Shown: positions 9,071 through 18,369 of the stretch, in pieces
Position numbering within the stretch: position 1 is the first letter of the stretch
How the letters are laid out: every line of letters begins with the position of its first letter
NCBI RefSeq assembly: GCF_002812125.1
Contig: NZ_NPDQ01000001.1
Span: 640,883-704,882, forward strand
Direction: 5' to 3'
Source: Leptospira brenneri
GTDB lineage: Bacteria > Spirochaetota > Leptospiria > Leptospirales > Leptospiraceae
DNA length: 64,000 bases
Position numbers and translations under genes: made by a program
The notes under the pieces: generated by a model
Database searches by the model: none
What the model was told of the DNA's origin: nothing
The model's input: the letters and a program-made list of their open reading frames with translations, nothing else

Positions 9071-10237
9071 ATGTCATCTCTTAAAAACTATATCTTCACT
9101 TCCGAGTCCGTATCAGAAGGACACCCAGACAAAGTCTGTGACCAAATCTCCGATGCCATTCTCGATGCATATTTAGCCCAAGATCCAAAATCCCGTGTAG
9201 CTTGCGAAACCCTTGTGACAACAAACCTTGTTGTGATTGCTGGTGAGATCACTAGTAAAGGAAAAGTGGACACACAAGAAATCGCTCGTGATGTGATCCG
9301 TAAAATCGGTTATAACGATATCAATATGTACTTTGATGCAGACTTCGCAGTGGTTGCCTCTCATGTGCACGCTCAGTCTCCTGACATTGCCCAAGGGGTA
9401 AACGAAGGGGAAGGACTTCATACTGAACAAGGTGCTGGAGACCAAGGTCTTATGTTTGGTTTTGCAATTGCAGAAACTCCAGAGCTTATGCCGGCTCCTC
9501 TTTACTACTCTCACAAACTTTTAGAACACTTATCTGACCTTCGTCACACTGGTAAAATTGATTGGCTTCGTCCTGATGCAAAATCACAAGTTACCATTCA
9601 ATATGAAGATGGAAAACCGAAGAAAGTAGACACTGTGGTGATCTCTACTCAACACAAACCAGGTGTCACACACAAACAAATCGAAGAAGCAGTGATTGAG
9701 GAATGTATTAAAAAAATGATTCCTAAAGAACTTCTTGTAAACACTCGTTATTTTATTAACCCTACTGGTAAATTTGAAATTGGTGGGCCACATGGTGATA
9801 CAGGTCTTACTGGACGTAAGATCATTGTAGATACTTACGGTGGAATGGGTCGTCATGGTGGTGGTGCTTTCTCTGGAAAAGATCCATCTAAGGTAGATCG
9901 TTCTGCAGCATATATCGGCCGTTATATTGCGAAAAACGTTGTAGCTGCTGGTCTTGCTCACAAATGTGAAGTACAACTTGCTTATGCGATTGGTGTTGCT
10001 GAACCAGTATCTGTTCTTGTGGATACATTCGGAACAGGAACTATTTCTGATGAAGAAATCTCAAAACGAGTTTTAGCAAATTTCAAACTCACTCCAAAAG
10101 GAATTGTAGATGGTTTAGATCTTCTTGGAAAAGGAAGAAAATACCAAGAAACTGCAGCTTACGGTCACTTTGGTAGAACTGGTAATACATTTACTTGGGA
10201 AAAAACTGATAAAGCTGAAGCTTTAAAAAAAGGATAA
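9071..10237 (+). CDS. metK: S-adenosylmethionine synthase
   Basis: The 388-residue enzyme makes S-adenosylmethionine from methionine and ATP in the cytoplasm. Recognisable blocks are [29 protein letters not shown], the phosphate loop [19 protein letters not shown] and GHFGRTG near the end. Length is normal for the family. It starts 24 bases behind the DUF374 gene, too short a gap for a SAM riboswitch, and runs into the transketolase gene two bases later. Confidence 0.98.
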   Translation: MSSLKNYIFTSESVSEGHPDKVCDQISDAILDAYLAQDPKSRVACETLVTTNLVVIAGEITSKGKVDTQEIARDVIRKIGYNDINMYFDADFAVVASHVHAQSPDIAQGVNEGEGLHTEQGAGDQGLMFGFAIAETPELMPAPLYYSHKLLEHLSDLRHTGKIDWLRPDAKSQVTIQYEDGKPKKVDTVVISTQHKPGVTHKQIEEAVIEECIKKMIPKELLVNTRYFINPTGKFEIGGPHGDTGLTGRKIIVDTYGGMGRHGGGAFSGKDPSKVDRSAAYIGRYIAKNVVAAGLAHKCEVQLAYAIGVAEPVSVLVDTFGTGTISDEEISKRVLANFKLTPKGIVDGLDLLGKGRKYQETAAYGHFGRTGNTFTWEKTDKAEALKKG

Positions 10238-10239
10238 TT

Positions 10240-11205
10240 ATGGGAGCTCCTAGCCAATCCACAGCAGATAAAAAAGCAACAAGAGATGCTTACGGCGAAG
10301 CCTTAGTTGAGTTAGGTGCTTCTAGACAAGATGTCGTAGTTTTAGATGCGGACCTTTCTGGTTCCACTAAAACTGCGGATTTTAAGAAAAAATATCCGGA
10401 ACGTTTTTTTAATGTCGGGGTCGCTGAACAAAACTTAGTTGGTCATGCGGCCGGCCTTGCCCTTTCTGGGTTTGTTCCTTTTGCTTCTAGTTTTGCTATG
10501 TTTTTATCGGGTAGAGCTTGGGAAGTGGTTCGTAACAGTGTGGTTTACCCAAAAGTAAACGTAAAACTAGTTGCTTCTCATGGTGGAATCACTGTGGGAG
10601 AAGACGGTGCTTCTCACCAATGTATTGAAGATTTTGCGATCATGCGTGTCATTCCTGAAATGACAGTAATTTGCCCTTCTGATTTTAACGAAACCAAACA
10701 AGTCATTCATGCGATTGCCGATTATAAAGGCCCTGTTTATGTAAGGGTTGGTCGTCCGGCCATTCCTGTGATCGAAAGAGAAAACTACAAATTCCAAATT
10801 GGAAAAGCAGAAGTAATGGCAGAAGGTAAAGATGTTTGTATCATTGCCAATGGTGTTATGGTAAATGAAGCCATCACTGCCGTGAGTCTCTTAAAAGAAA
10901 AAGGAATTAATGCGAGCCTACTCAATATGGCTACCATCAAACCTTTGGACAAAGATGCCATCATCGCCAAAGCAAAAGAATGTGGTGCCGTAGTCACTTG
11001 TGAAGAGCATAATGTCATTGGTGGTCTTGGTTCTGCTGTTTCGGAACTTCTTTCAGAAGAGTATCCAGTTCCTGTGATCAAAGTGGGGATGAAAGATACA
11101 TTCGGAAAGTCTGGAACTTGGAGTGGTCTTCTTGATTACTTCGGTCTCCGTGCAAAAGACGTTGTCTCTCACGCGGAGCTTGCTATTTCCAAAAAGAAAA
11201 AATAA
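10240..11205 (+). CDS. Transketolase, C-terminal subunit
   Basis: The 321-residue protein covers the pyrimidine-binding and C-terminal domains of transketolase ([20 protein letters not shown] with the catalytic Glu, [28 protein letters not shown]). It lacks the thiamine-diphosphate domain, so it must pair with a separate N-terminal subunit to work in the pentose phosphate pathway. That partner is usually the adjacent gene in split systems, but here the upstream neighbour is metK, two bases away. The start ATG is certain from the family N-terminus. Confidence 0.92.
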   Translation: MGAPSQSTADKKATRDAYGEALVELGASRQDVVVLDADLSGSTKTADFKKKYPERFFNVGVAEQNLVGHAAGLALSGFVPFASSFAMFLSGRAWEVVRNSVVYPKVNVKLVASHGGITVGEDGASHQCIEDFAIMRVIPEMTVICPSDFNETKQVIHAIADYKGPVYVRVGRPAIPVIERENYKFQIGKAEVMAEGKDVCIIANGVMVNEAITAVSLLKEKGINASLLNMATIKPLDKDAIIAKAKECGAVVTCEEHNVIGGLGSAVSELLSEEYPVPVIKVGMKDTFGKSGTWSGLLDYFGLRAKDVVSHAELAISKKKK

Positions 11206-11218
11206 GGTTTTGGTTGGT

Positions 11219-11545
11219 ATGACCGGTTCAGGAGCATCCCAACCTTCCATCTTAGAAGAAACCGAAGTAAGGCCACGACTTAGTGACGGGCCTTGGAAGG
11301 TTGTACTTTGGGATGATGACTTTCATACCTACGAATACGTAATCGAAATGTTAATGGATGTCTGTCAGATGCCTTGGGAAAAAGCCTTCCAACATGCAAT
11401 CGAAGTGGACACTCGAAAAAAAACCATTGTATTCTCTGGGGAATTGGAACACGCCGAATTTGTCCATGAAAGAATCTTAAACTATGGTCCCGACCCAAGA
11501 ATGGGTTCATCAAAAGGTTCTATGACTGCTACATTAGAGCAGTGA
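11219..11545 (+). CDS. clpS: ATP-dependent Clp protease adaptor ClpS
   Basis: The 108-residue product has the ClpS core: WKVVLWDDDFHTYEYVIEML, a central AFQHAIEVDT helix and a C-terminal GELEHAEFVHERIL. ClpS delivers N-degron substrates to ClpAP. I place the start at the ATG at 11219. An upstream in-frame extension to 11123 would run far into the transketolase gene and carries no family similarity. It lies 13 bases behind transketolase, so probably shares its transcript. Confidence 0.9.
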   Translation: MTGSGASQPSILEETEVRPRLSDGPWKVVLWDDDFHTYEYVIEMLMDVCQMPWEKAFQHAIEVDTRKKTIVFSGELEHAEFVHERILNYGPDPRMGSSKGSMTATLEQ

Positions 11546-11639
11546 ACTAAAAAATATTATAAAACTCTTAAACCATTCTACAACAGTGAATGTAGTATCA
11601 TTTGATAAATCATCGAATCTACTGATTTTACAAATTTAC

Positions 11640-12518
11640 CTACATCTTACGTTCTAAAGCATAATTCCGTTCAGGAACCAGAAGCGAAGAAACAGATTCG
11701 TTGGTATCTACTTTGATATTCGTGGATGGATTGTAAGTATCCAACATATAATCTCCATCTACAATGAATTGGTAATGGTATTCACCCGGAAGTAATTTCT
11801 TTTCGAGAGTAAATACTCCTTTACGATCTTTTTTCAAAAAATCATGTTCTGGGTTCCAGTCATTGAAACTTCCTACCACACGAACCACTTCCGCGTTCGG
11901 TAAATAAATTTGAAATTTAACCGTTCGGAGGTCCCGTTCTTCATTTGCGGAATCTTCGAGAACCATAGTTTTGGTTTGACGATCCGTGTCCTTTTGATCC
12001 AAAACAAAACGAGAATAGTAAGACCCTGATCCATCTTCTAATTTATCAAAGTTTTCTGGATCATAGGTGAGAAGTCCATTCACACGGAACTTGTATTCAT
12101 AGATAGGATCTTCTTCGTAAGCTTCCGTGATTTGGGTGGGTTCGATGACAGTATAATAAATTCCGTATTGGTTCCGTTTCATATCGGAACATTCCCAATT
12201 GTTAAAACTTCCACAAATTTCCACTGACTCATCGCGGAGTCCATTGTAAGTAAAAAGAATCCCTCTATGCATGAGTTGGCCTGAGGAAACATAGGACTCT
12301 ACATCAAGATAACGAATGTAACGTGGAGCGATATTTTTTTTAAGACTCTCTAGTTGCCAGAGGTAATAAACGGTATCCTGGTTTTCAGTTTCATCTGACA
12401 TCTCCAGTTCCCCTGAGGAAAAACTTCCAATCCAGTCCATGCCGTCCTCGGCAAAGATTCCGATTCCTGTGAAAAAGAGTAAAAATAGGGCGATTCGGAT
12501 GGATTTCGATTTCATCAT
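11640..12518 (-). CDS. Exported protein with two CBM48-like glycogen-binding domains
   Basis: The 292-residue protein has a cleavable signal peptide (hydrophobic core about residues 8-22, IGIFA end). Two early-set/CBM48-like modules follow: VEICGSFNNWECS at about residues 82-94 and VVRVVGSFNDWNPE at about 212-225. Each is followed by the GxYxYxFxVDG element (YEYKFRVNG; GEYHYQFIVDG). These modules bind alpha-glucans or act as protein-interaction folds. No catalytic domain is present, so it may be a periplasmic scaffold or sensor. The gene stands alone, convergent with clpS. Confidence 0.8.
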   Translation of the reverse strand: MMKSKSIRIALFLLFFTGIGIFAEDGMDWIGSFSSGELEMSDETENQDTVYYLWQLESLKKNIAPRYIRYLDVESYVSSGQLMHRGILFTYNGLRDESVEICGSFNNWECSDMKRNQYGIYYTVIEPTQITEAYEEDPIYEYKFRVNGLLTYDPENFDKLEDGSGSYYSRFVLDQKDTDRQTKTMVLEDSANEERDLRTVKFQIYLPNAEVVRVVGSFNDWNPEHDFLKKDRKGVFTLEKKLLPGEYHYQFIVDGDYMLDTYNPSTNIKVDTNESVSSLLVPERNYALERKM

Positions 12519-12673
12519 ACTGGTAGGTTTTGCTCAGTCCTTCTAGATTATTTTCGGCAGAAATGAAAAAAGAGAGTGAAAGGTTTTTTTCTCGGTGAAC
12601 CATCTGACATAATAAAAAAAATATTCTGTCATTTTCAGAAGGGGCCGATAATTCATTAGGAATAGACCCTTAA

Positions 12674-15600
12674 ATGGCTGAGCCGATAGACAAATTGAGT
12701 CCGGAAGAAATCACACAAATCGAGACGATGTTTTCGGCTCTCAATAAAAATCCGCTCTCATCGGAAGAACTCAATCCGATGGCGAAGGTTTTACGTGAGA
12801 AACTGGGATACACTAGCCCCATCGTACCTTCCGAGCCAGAAGCAGATTCTGGGGAAGATTCCGGTTCTGCCTTTGATGATTTTGATAACGAAGGGGCAGG
12901 GGACGGAGATGCGGGAGACCCTTTCTCTGGCCTTGATGATGGGGATGACGATTTCGGTCCACCCAAGCTTCCAGACCGTGAGGCGGAAGAAGACGACGGA
13001 ATTGATTTAGATGAACTTCTTGGTGAAGACTCACCGAAACCCAGCCAAACCCCTGCTGCCACTGATGATTTTGATTTTGATGCTCCCATAAATACCGAAG
13101 GTTCGGATCCATTTGCCTCAGATTCTGGAACCTCTGAAGAAGCTGACCCATTTGCGGACATGGGTGCCACTCCGACTCCAACAGAAAGTTTTGGAGATGA
13201 TCCCTTCGCGAATTTAGATGCGATTGATGAAGCTCCTATAGAAGAAAAACCGACTCCTGATTTTGGAGATGATCCTTTTGCTAACTTAGGTGGAGATGAT
13301 ACTCCTCCCACTACCGACGAAGACTTGTTTGCTGGGTTTGATTCTGGATCGGATGAACCGGCTTCTGGTGGGGATGACTTTGATTTTGGCGGTGGAACCG
13401 ATACTCCGGCTACCGGCGATGACCCATTTGCAGATATGGGTGCGACTCCTACACCTACCGAAAGTTTTGGTGATGACCCTTTTGGTGGGTTTGATGCACC
13501 TTCTTCTACAGGTGCCGCCGATGATCCGTTTGGTGATCTTTCTGCACCATCTTCTGGAGGTGGTGATACTTCTTTTGGTGATGACCCGTTTGCCGATATG
13601 GGTTCTACACCGCAAACCACTGAATCCAATTTTGGAGATGATCCGTTTGGTGATATGGGCAGTCCGTCCACGCCTTCTCGTGATAACGAACCTACGGATA
13701 TGGGTGGTGGATTTGACGATCCATTTGGAGACTTGGGTGTGGGAATGGAACCTCCCAGTCTTGATGATGACTTAGGAGCTCCTTCTTTTGATGATTTGGC
13801 ACCATCGATTGATGATATGCCTGTTTCTACGATGGATGATTTTGGTTCCGATGGACCAGGCGGATTTGAGGAAGACCTCATGTCTCTTGGGAAAGAAGAA
13901 GAACCAGAAGAGTCACTCGAAGCAAACTTAACTGATGAAGAACTCGCCGTCATTCAGGCGGAACTACTTCGTTACCCTCCAAAACTTCGACGAACGATCA
14001 TTGATACGATTGTCAACCAAAGGATTCCGGTTCGCAATCAAAAAGAAATCATCGAGCTTATCAAGGCCCAACAAAAACCAGAGGACATTGCCAACTACTT
14101 AAGTGGGCTTCTTGGGGAAAGAGTCGAACTCAGTGACTCTACTGGAAAATTTGCTGCCGATGGTGTTCCCATCATTGCGAGCCGGGATTCCTATACCAAA
14201 GAAGGTGCTGCCCGCAAACGTGAGTTAGTTCGAAGAACGATTTTGTCTTCGGCTGCAGCTGTATTCCTAGTATTTGGAATTGTGACACTTTGGAAGTATG
14301 TCATTGTTCCGTATCGTGCGAAAGCTCAGTATGCACTTGGTCTTGAAAAAATAGAAGAGTTTAGTTATGAAACAGATGCCCTTGAGAAGAAAAAACTTCT
14401 CGCTGATGCAGAGAATTATTTTATCAAAGGGGAAGAAATTTTCCCACATAACTTAGAGTTTTTGAATAAATACTGTATTGCATATACCAAAGCAGGACAG
14501 TATGAACGAGCTTTTGAAAAATGTTTTGGAAAAGTAGAACCTGATTTTGGATATGAAGTAGAAGATAAAGAACACAAACGTGCTTGGGAAAATAGAAAAG
14601 AAGTTCCAAACATTAGTTTTGCGAAAAAAACAGAGTGGAATGATGCGGGAGTCGAAACTGCAGGCAGAAGACCACTTCCGGAACTAGCTTTTTATCTTAC
14701 TTCGCAAGATAAGGTTCCAAGAAAGGTATTAAAAGCCGGAGCCTATATTGCATCTCGGCTCAAATACAATGTTCATGATATTGATACTTATATTGCTCTC
14801 GGAACTTTCCATTCCTTCCATAGAAAGGATTTTATCGATGTTCCCCCTGGTAGTAATCGTAAAAAATATAAAAACGATCACCTTGCCATTGAATATTTTA
14901 AACGAGTGTTTACCGATGGTGGAGATCCTGATAATGTAGATGCCATTGCAGGAATTGCTAAGATTTTTTATAACAAACAAGAGTTTGGAACAGCAGTTAA
15001 ATACTATAACGATATTATTGAGAAGTATCCTAAAAATGCGATTGGCCATGGTGGGATTCTATCTACTTATATTGAGATGTGGAAAAGAGATAAAAATCCA
15101 CAGTACGTTCTTAACCACCATAGACAGGTTCGGAATGCTCTTAACATTGAAGACGAACTCTCTCTCTTTGTGTTAGCAAAACTTGCTTCTTTCTATATTG
15201 ATTTGGACTCGGAAGAAGTCAGAATCAAATACAATATCAACCCAGAAGACCAAGTGACCGGGATGGAAATTGATGATAACGTGGAATATCTTCTGAACAT
15301 AGCTTATGGAAAAGAAGGTGGTTCTAAATTTGCAGAAGGGTATTACCAGAGAGCTAGGTTTTATTTCAAAAAAGAAGAAGCGGCACGTGCCCTCAAACAA
15401 TTGGAGTTGGCTTCGACTTACGATATCCGCCATTACTTAGCCGTTTTACTCATGGCAGAGTATTATATCCAAACAGAAAATTATGATGAAGCGGTAAAAC
15501 TCCTTCGTGAAGCTGATGACCGTTATCAAAACTATCGGGATCGACTTGGAGAAAGAGACGAAGATGAAACTTTACTGGAAGGAAGTCCGGGAAGGATTTC

Positions 15601-16312
15601 GTTTAACTTAGGTAAAATCCAATTTTTGGAAGCGGCTGGAATTAATATAACAGACAATATACGAGAATTTCCTGGTAAAAAAATCTATCCGGAACGTAGT
15701 ATTGGAACTCTTTCTTATGAAGAAAAAGAAAGACGTAACGGCCTTTTTATGGCACGTGAATCTTTCCTTGCAGCCCTTGATCGTGATATTTCCAAAGATC
15801 CAAAAATCGTACGTGAATGTTACTATTACTTAGGTTGGATTGATTACAATCATGGAGATTTTGCACAGAGTTTGGACTTTTGGGCGGAACTTCCCGAAGA
15901 AGATATTTATAATAACGCAACTTTACTTTTTGGTAAAGGGAATGCTTTTTACTATACAAGACAGTACAATGCAGCGCTCGGCAACTATCTGAAGTTAAAG
16001 GATGATTTTGAACTAAAAGAACAAAGTTTAGGTCGAATCGATACAGAAAACTCGGATCATAGAGAAGTATATGAAACTCTTACGGCTCTTTATAATAATA
16101 TTGGAGCAGTGTATGAGAAAAAACAAGATACCATCAATGCTCTGAAATACTATTGGAAAGCAATGGAAACAGCGCGAAAAATTGGTTCTGTAAGTGAAAT
16201 TGCTAACTCAAATAAAGATCTGGTCTTTGCTCGTGCCAAACTAGACAGAGAACCACTCTTAGAAGATTGGCTTGCTCCAACACTCGATAGATTGGATCAA
16301 ATAAAAAAATAG
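12674..16312 (+). CDS. Large TPR membrane protein, candidate periplasmic flagellar collar protein FlcA
   Basis: The 1212-residue protein has four parts. First is a helical N-terminus (residues 1-50). Next comes an acidic, Asp/Gly/Pro/Phe-rich region (about 53-415) with eleven DPF motifs, then a compact helical domain (about 420-490, LTDEELAVIQAELLRYPPKL). One membrane helix follows (about 520-540), with a long TPR-rich C-terminal half (for example AIEYFKRVF, AVKYYNDIIEKYPKNAIGHG, ALKYYWKAMETA). A cytoplasmic N-terminus, single membrane span and external TPRs resemble FlcA (BB0326) of Borrelia, which builds the flagellar collar and recruits stators. That identification is inferred from architecture only. 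Confidence 0.65.
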   Translation: MAEPIDKLSPEEITQIETMFSALNKNPLSSEELNPMAKVLREKLGYTSPIVPSEPEADSGEDSGSAFDDFDNEGAGDGDAGDPFSGLDDGDDDFGPPKLPDREAEEDDGIDLDELLGEDSPKPSQTPAATDDFDFDAPINTEGSDPFASDSGTSEEADPFADMGATPTPTESFGDDPFANLDAIDEAPIEEKPTPDFGDDPFANLGGDDTPPTTDEDLFAGFDSGSDEPASGGDDFDFGGGTDTPATGDDPFADMGATPTPTESFGDDPFGGFDAPSSTGAADDPFGDLSAPSSGGGDTSFGDDPFADMGSTPQTTESNFGDDPFGDMGSPSTPSRDNEPTDMGGGFDDPFGDLGVGMEPPSLDDDLGAPSFDDLAPSIDDMPVSTMDDFGSDGPGGFEEDLMSLGKEEEPEESLEANLTDEELAVIQAELLRYPPKLRRTIIDTIVNQRIPVRNQKEIIELIKAQQKPEDIANYLSGLLGERVELSDSTGKFAADGVPIIASRDSYTKEGAARKRELVRRTILSSAAAVFLVFGIVTLWKYVIVPYRAKAQYALGLEKIEEFSYETDALEKKKLLADAENYFIKGEEIFPHNLEFLNKYCIAYTKAGQYERAFEKCFGKVEPDFGYEVEDKEHKRAWENRKEVPNISFAKKTEWNDAGVETAGRRPLPELAFYLTSQDKVPRKVLKAGAYIASRLKYNVHDIDTYIALGTFHSFHRKDFIDVPPGSNRKKYKNDHLAIEYFKRVFTDGGDPDNVDAIAGIAKIFYNKQEFGTAVKYYNDIIEKYPKNAIGHGGILSTYIEMWKRDKNPQYVLNHHRQVRNALNIEDELSLFVLAKLASFYIDLDSEEVRIKYNINPEDQVTGMEIDDNVEYLLNIAYGKEGGSKFAEGYYQRARFYFKKEEAARALKQLELASTYDIRHYLAVLLMAEYYIQTENYDEAVKLLREADDRYQNYRDRLGERDEDETLLEGSPGRISFNLGKIQFLEAAGINITDNIREFPGKKIYPERSIGTLSYEEKERRNGLFMARESFLAALDRDISKDPKIVRECYYYLGWIDYNHGDFAQSLDFWAELPEEDIYNNATLLFGKGNAFYYTRQYNAALGNYLKLKDDFELKEQSLGRIDTENSDHREVYETLTALYNNIGAVYEKKQDTINALKYYWKAMETARKIGSVSEIANSNKDLVFARAKLDREPLLEDWLAPTLDRLDQIKK
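12915..13740 (+). repeat. In-gene repeat region encoding DPF motifs
   Basis: Eleven DPF motifs, mostly of the form GDDPF followed by A/G-D/N-L/M, recur in this acidic section of the TPR gene. A block of about 20 residues (from DPFADMGATPTPTESFG on) occurs twice, near 13146 and 13430. The DNA copies differ at many third positions, so the duplication is old and the protein motif has been kept. Confidence 0.8.
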
Positions 16313-16346
16313 GTAACTGCAGAATTAAATCGGAGTGATTCAAATG

Positions 16347-16371
16347 GAGGATAGATAGAATCTCTATCCTC
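16347..16371 (+). terminator. Terminator behind the large TPR gene
   Basis: GAGGATAGA (16347-16355) pairs perfectly with TCTATCCTC (16363-16371), and flanking CAAA/TTTG can lengthen the stem. A T-rich stretch follows. It lies between the converging TPR and glycosyltransferase genes. Confidence 0.65.
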
Positions 16372-16404
16372 TTTGATTGGCTTTTATTCGGAGAATGCTT
16401 AAAG

Positions 16405-17217
16405 CTAGTGTTTGCGAAAACGTTCGCGGATTCCAAGTAAGATGAAATAGAAAGTTTCCCACATCCTTTGGATCCTGTAAGGTCTTGCGATGATCCTCCA
16501 AAGCCAAATGAGTCCTCTTTCCTTAAACCACTCTGGTGCTTTTTTATCAGCTCCAGATAACATATCTAAGGCGCCACCCACTCCGATCACAACTGCTTTG
16601 CCAAAATAACCCGTGTTGTTTTCGATCCAAATTTCTTGGTCGGGGAAGTCCATGGCAAGAAAAATGATGTCTGGTCCAGTTTTACGAATGGCTTCTTTGA
16701 CTCGCATTTCACGTTGTCTATCGAGATGGCCAGCGTGCCTGCCCACAATCCGAACTTTTGGAAAATGTCTTGTGAGATTAAAGTAAATTCGTTCTACAAT
16801 TTCGTCTTTAGCCCCAAAGATAAAGGCAGTGAATTCTTTGAGTTCGGCCAAACGAATGAGGTCCATCATGACAGCAATCGGAGTGACTCTCTCTTTGAGT
16901 CTTCCCGAACTCATCCAACCAATGCCAGCTCCTTCTACAAGAATGGTTCCTGCTTTTTCGGCAATCCTGTGGAGCGATTTTTTGGGACGCATCCGCATGA
17001 GTTTGATCGGATCTAAAAATAAAACATGGTGCATGCCTTCTTTTTTCTCAAGCACGCGGAAGAGTTTGGCAATGGCTTCGTCTGTAGTGACGTTGTCTAT
17101 GGGAATTCCCAATACTTTCAAAGTTTCCAGCTTGGAAACATCGATATTTTGGTATTCCAGTAGTATATCCCTCTCATCTTTTGAGGAATTGTGAACGATT
17201 TCGCTCAGTTGCTTCAT
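16405..17217 (-). CDS. WecG/TagA/CpsF family glycosyltransferase
   Basis: The protein (270 residues from the ATG at 17217) matches the WecG/TagA family, which transfers N-acetylmannosamine-type sugars to lipid-linked intermediates in envelope polysaccharide synthesis. Seen motifs are LGIPIDNVTTDEA near the start, FIFGAKDEIVERI, FLAMDFPDQEIWIENN, and GVGGALDMLSGADKKAPEWF followed by GLIWLWRI. An in-frame start at 17358 would add 47 residues but overlaps the divergent gene at 17344 and has its AGGAG box touching the ATG. The start at 17217 has AGGAAAGG upstream. No other polysaccharide genes are nearby. Confidence 0.88.
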   Translation of the reverse strand: MKQLSEIVHNSSKDERDILLEYQNIDVSKLETLKVLGIPIDNVTTDEAIAKLFRVLEKKEGMHHVLFLDPIKLMRMRPKKSLHRIAEKAGTILVEGAGIGWMSSGRLKERVTPIAVMMDLIRLAELKEFTAFIFGAKDEIVERIYFNLTRHFPKVRIVGRHAGHLDRQREMRVKEAIRKTGPDIIFLAMDFPDQEIWIENNTGYFGKAVVIGVGGALDMLSGADKKAPEWFKERGLIWLWRIIARPYRIQRMWETFYFILLGIRERFRKH

Positions 17218-17343
17218 GTAGCCGGGCTTTCCTTTCCTATCTAAAACATTATGTCCAGTACCCTCTATTGTCGCCTCTAAATTTTTAAAAACTTCCGTTT
17301 TTTCACTTGGATTGGAATCGAAAGAACGAGAAAAAGTATCAAA

Positions 17344-18369
17344 ATGTTTCGAACCCATCTCCTTTCAATATTGATTCTCATTTTTCTCTCAAGCGCAAGT
17401 TATGCGGAAAAACTTTCCATTTATGGAACCATTCAAAATGGTACAACGGGCGGATTCGGTAAAGCAGACTCCATTCGTATGCTTGCTTTGCAAGGAGCCA
17501 TGGTTCCTTTGGCAGACATCGGTCCACAATCGGGTAAATTTCGGTTTCCAGAAACGGAATTACCGGAAGGCGCCCCCATTCTTTTACAAATTCAATACCA
17601 GGGTGTGAATTATAATAAAATGATTCCTCCTACAACTATGTTTCGTACATCTCCGCAAGAGGTAACTGTGTTTGAAACTGGTGCCGATCGCAAACAAGTG
17701 GCTGTTAAGAGTTTAATGCAGGTTATGCGAGAAAAAAAGGGCCTACGTGTTTTTAAATTATTTCTAATTGATAATTCGAGTAAACCTCCCAAATCCTATG
17801 ATTCGAAACTGGCACCGTTGGAATATTCGGTTCCAGAGGTTGCGACAGAAATTTTGGCACAAATCCAACAACCGGGAAGTAAGATGGCAATTCCTTTGGG
17901 GGTTCCAGAAGGCAAAAATGGCGGAAGACTTTTAGATCGAGCAATCCTTCCCGGTGTTTCTGAAATGCAAATATCTTACTTCATTCCTAATCAAAACGAT
18001 ACATTCACTGAACGAATGTTAATTGAATCGGAAAATGGAAAATTCCCAATTTTTGTAAAACCACAAGATATGGAAATTAAAACAGGAGAAAAAACTCCTG
18101 TTACTAAACTTGATAAAGATGTTCCACCAGGCCTTAGTGCTTACGTTTTAAATTCTTTGGATTTTGGAACTACTGTTGAATTTACTTTCTCTGGAGGGAA
18201 ACCACTCCCAACAATTTCCAACAATACGAATCCAGAAATTTGGAATGGATCCATACTGACTAGTTGGGATCTTTCTTTATTTGCAGTCGTAGGGTTTCTT
18301 GGTTTTTTATTTACGTTATCATTTATTTTTGTCTATCGAAAACATACAGAAAGGAAAAACAAACTATGA
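17344..18369 (+). CDS. Unknown exported protein with C-terminal membrane anchor
   Basis: I do not recognise this 341-residue protein. It has a signal peptide (about residues 5-21, ending SSASYA), a beta-rich extracytoplasmic body opening with SIYGTIQNGTTGG, and one C-terminal membrane helix (about residues 310-331) followed by a short basic cytoplasmic tail. The body could be a carboxypeptidase-regulatory-like or other beta-sandwich fold, but this is a guess. Its stop overlaps the MFS transporter start by four bases (ATGA), so the two are co-translated and may work together. Confidence 0.75.
   Translation: MFRTHLLSILILIFLSSASYAEKLSIYGTIQNGTTGGFGKADSIRMLALQGAMVPLADIGPQSGKFRFPETELPEGAPILLQIQYQGVNYNKMIPPTTMFRTSPQEVTVFETGADRKQVAVKSLMQVMREKKGLRVFKLFLIDNSSKPPKSYDSKLAPLEYSVPEVATEILAQIQQPGSKMAIPLGVPEGKNGGRLLDRAILPGVSEMQISYFIPNQNDTFTERMLIESENGKFPIFVKPQDMEIKTGEKTPVTKLDKDVPPGLSAYVLNSLDFGTTVEFTFSGGKPLPTISNNTNPEIWNGSILTSWDLSLFAVVGFLGFLFTLSFIFVYRKHTERKNKL

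Noticed and set aside
9584..9976. Long minus-strand open frames opposite metK (also 9173-9514)
   Set aside because: metK is unmistakable on the plus strand. These frames have no start signal or recognisable domain.
11123..11218. Upstream extension of clpS
   Set aside because: It lies within the transketolase coding sequence in another frame and does not resemble ClpS.
12670..13953. 427-codon open frame on the minus strand opposite the large TPR gene
   Set aside because: It is a Ser/Pro-rich shadow created by the repeated Asp/Gly codons of the acidic region. It has no ribosome site or family features, and the plus-strand frame is far longer.
17218..17358. N-terminal extension of the WecG/TagA-type protein to 17358
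   Set aside because: It overlaps the divergent gene at 17344, its AGGAG box touches the ATG, and the extra 47 residues look unrelated to the family.
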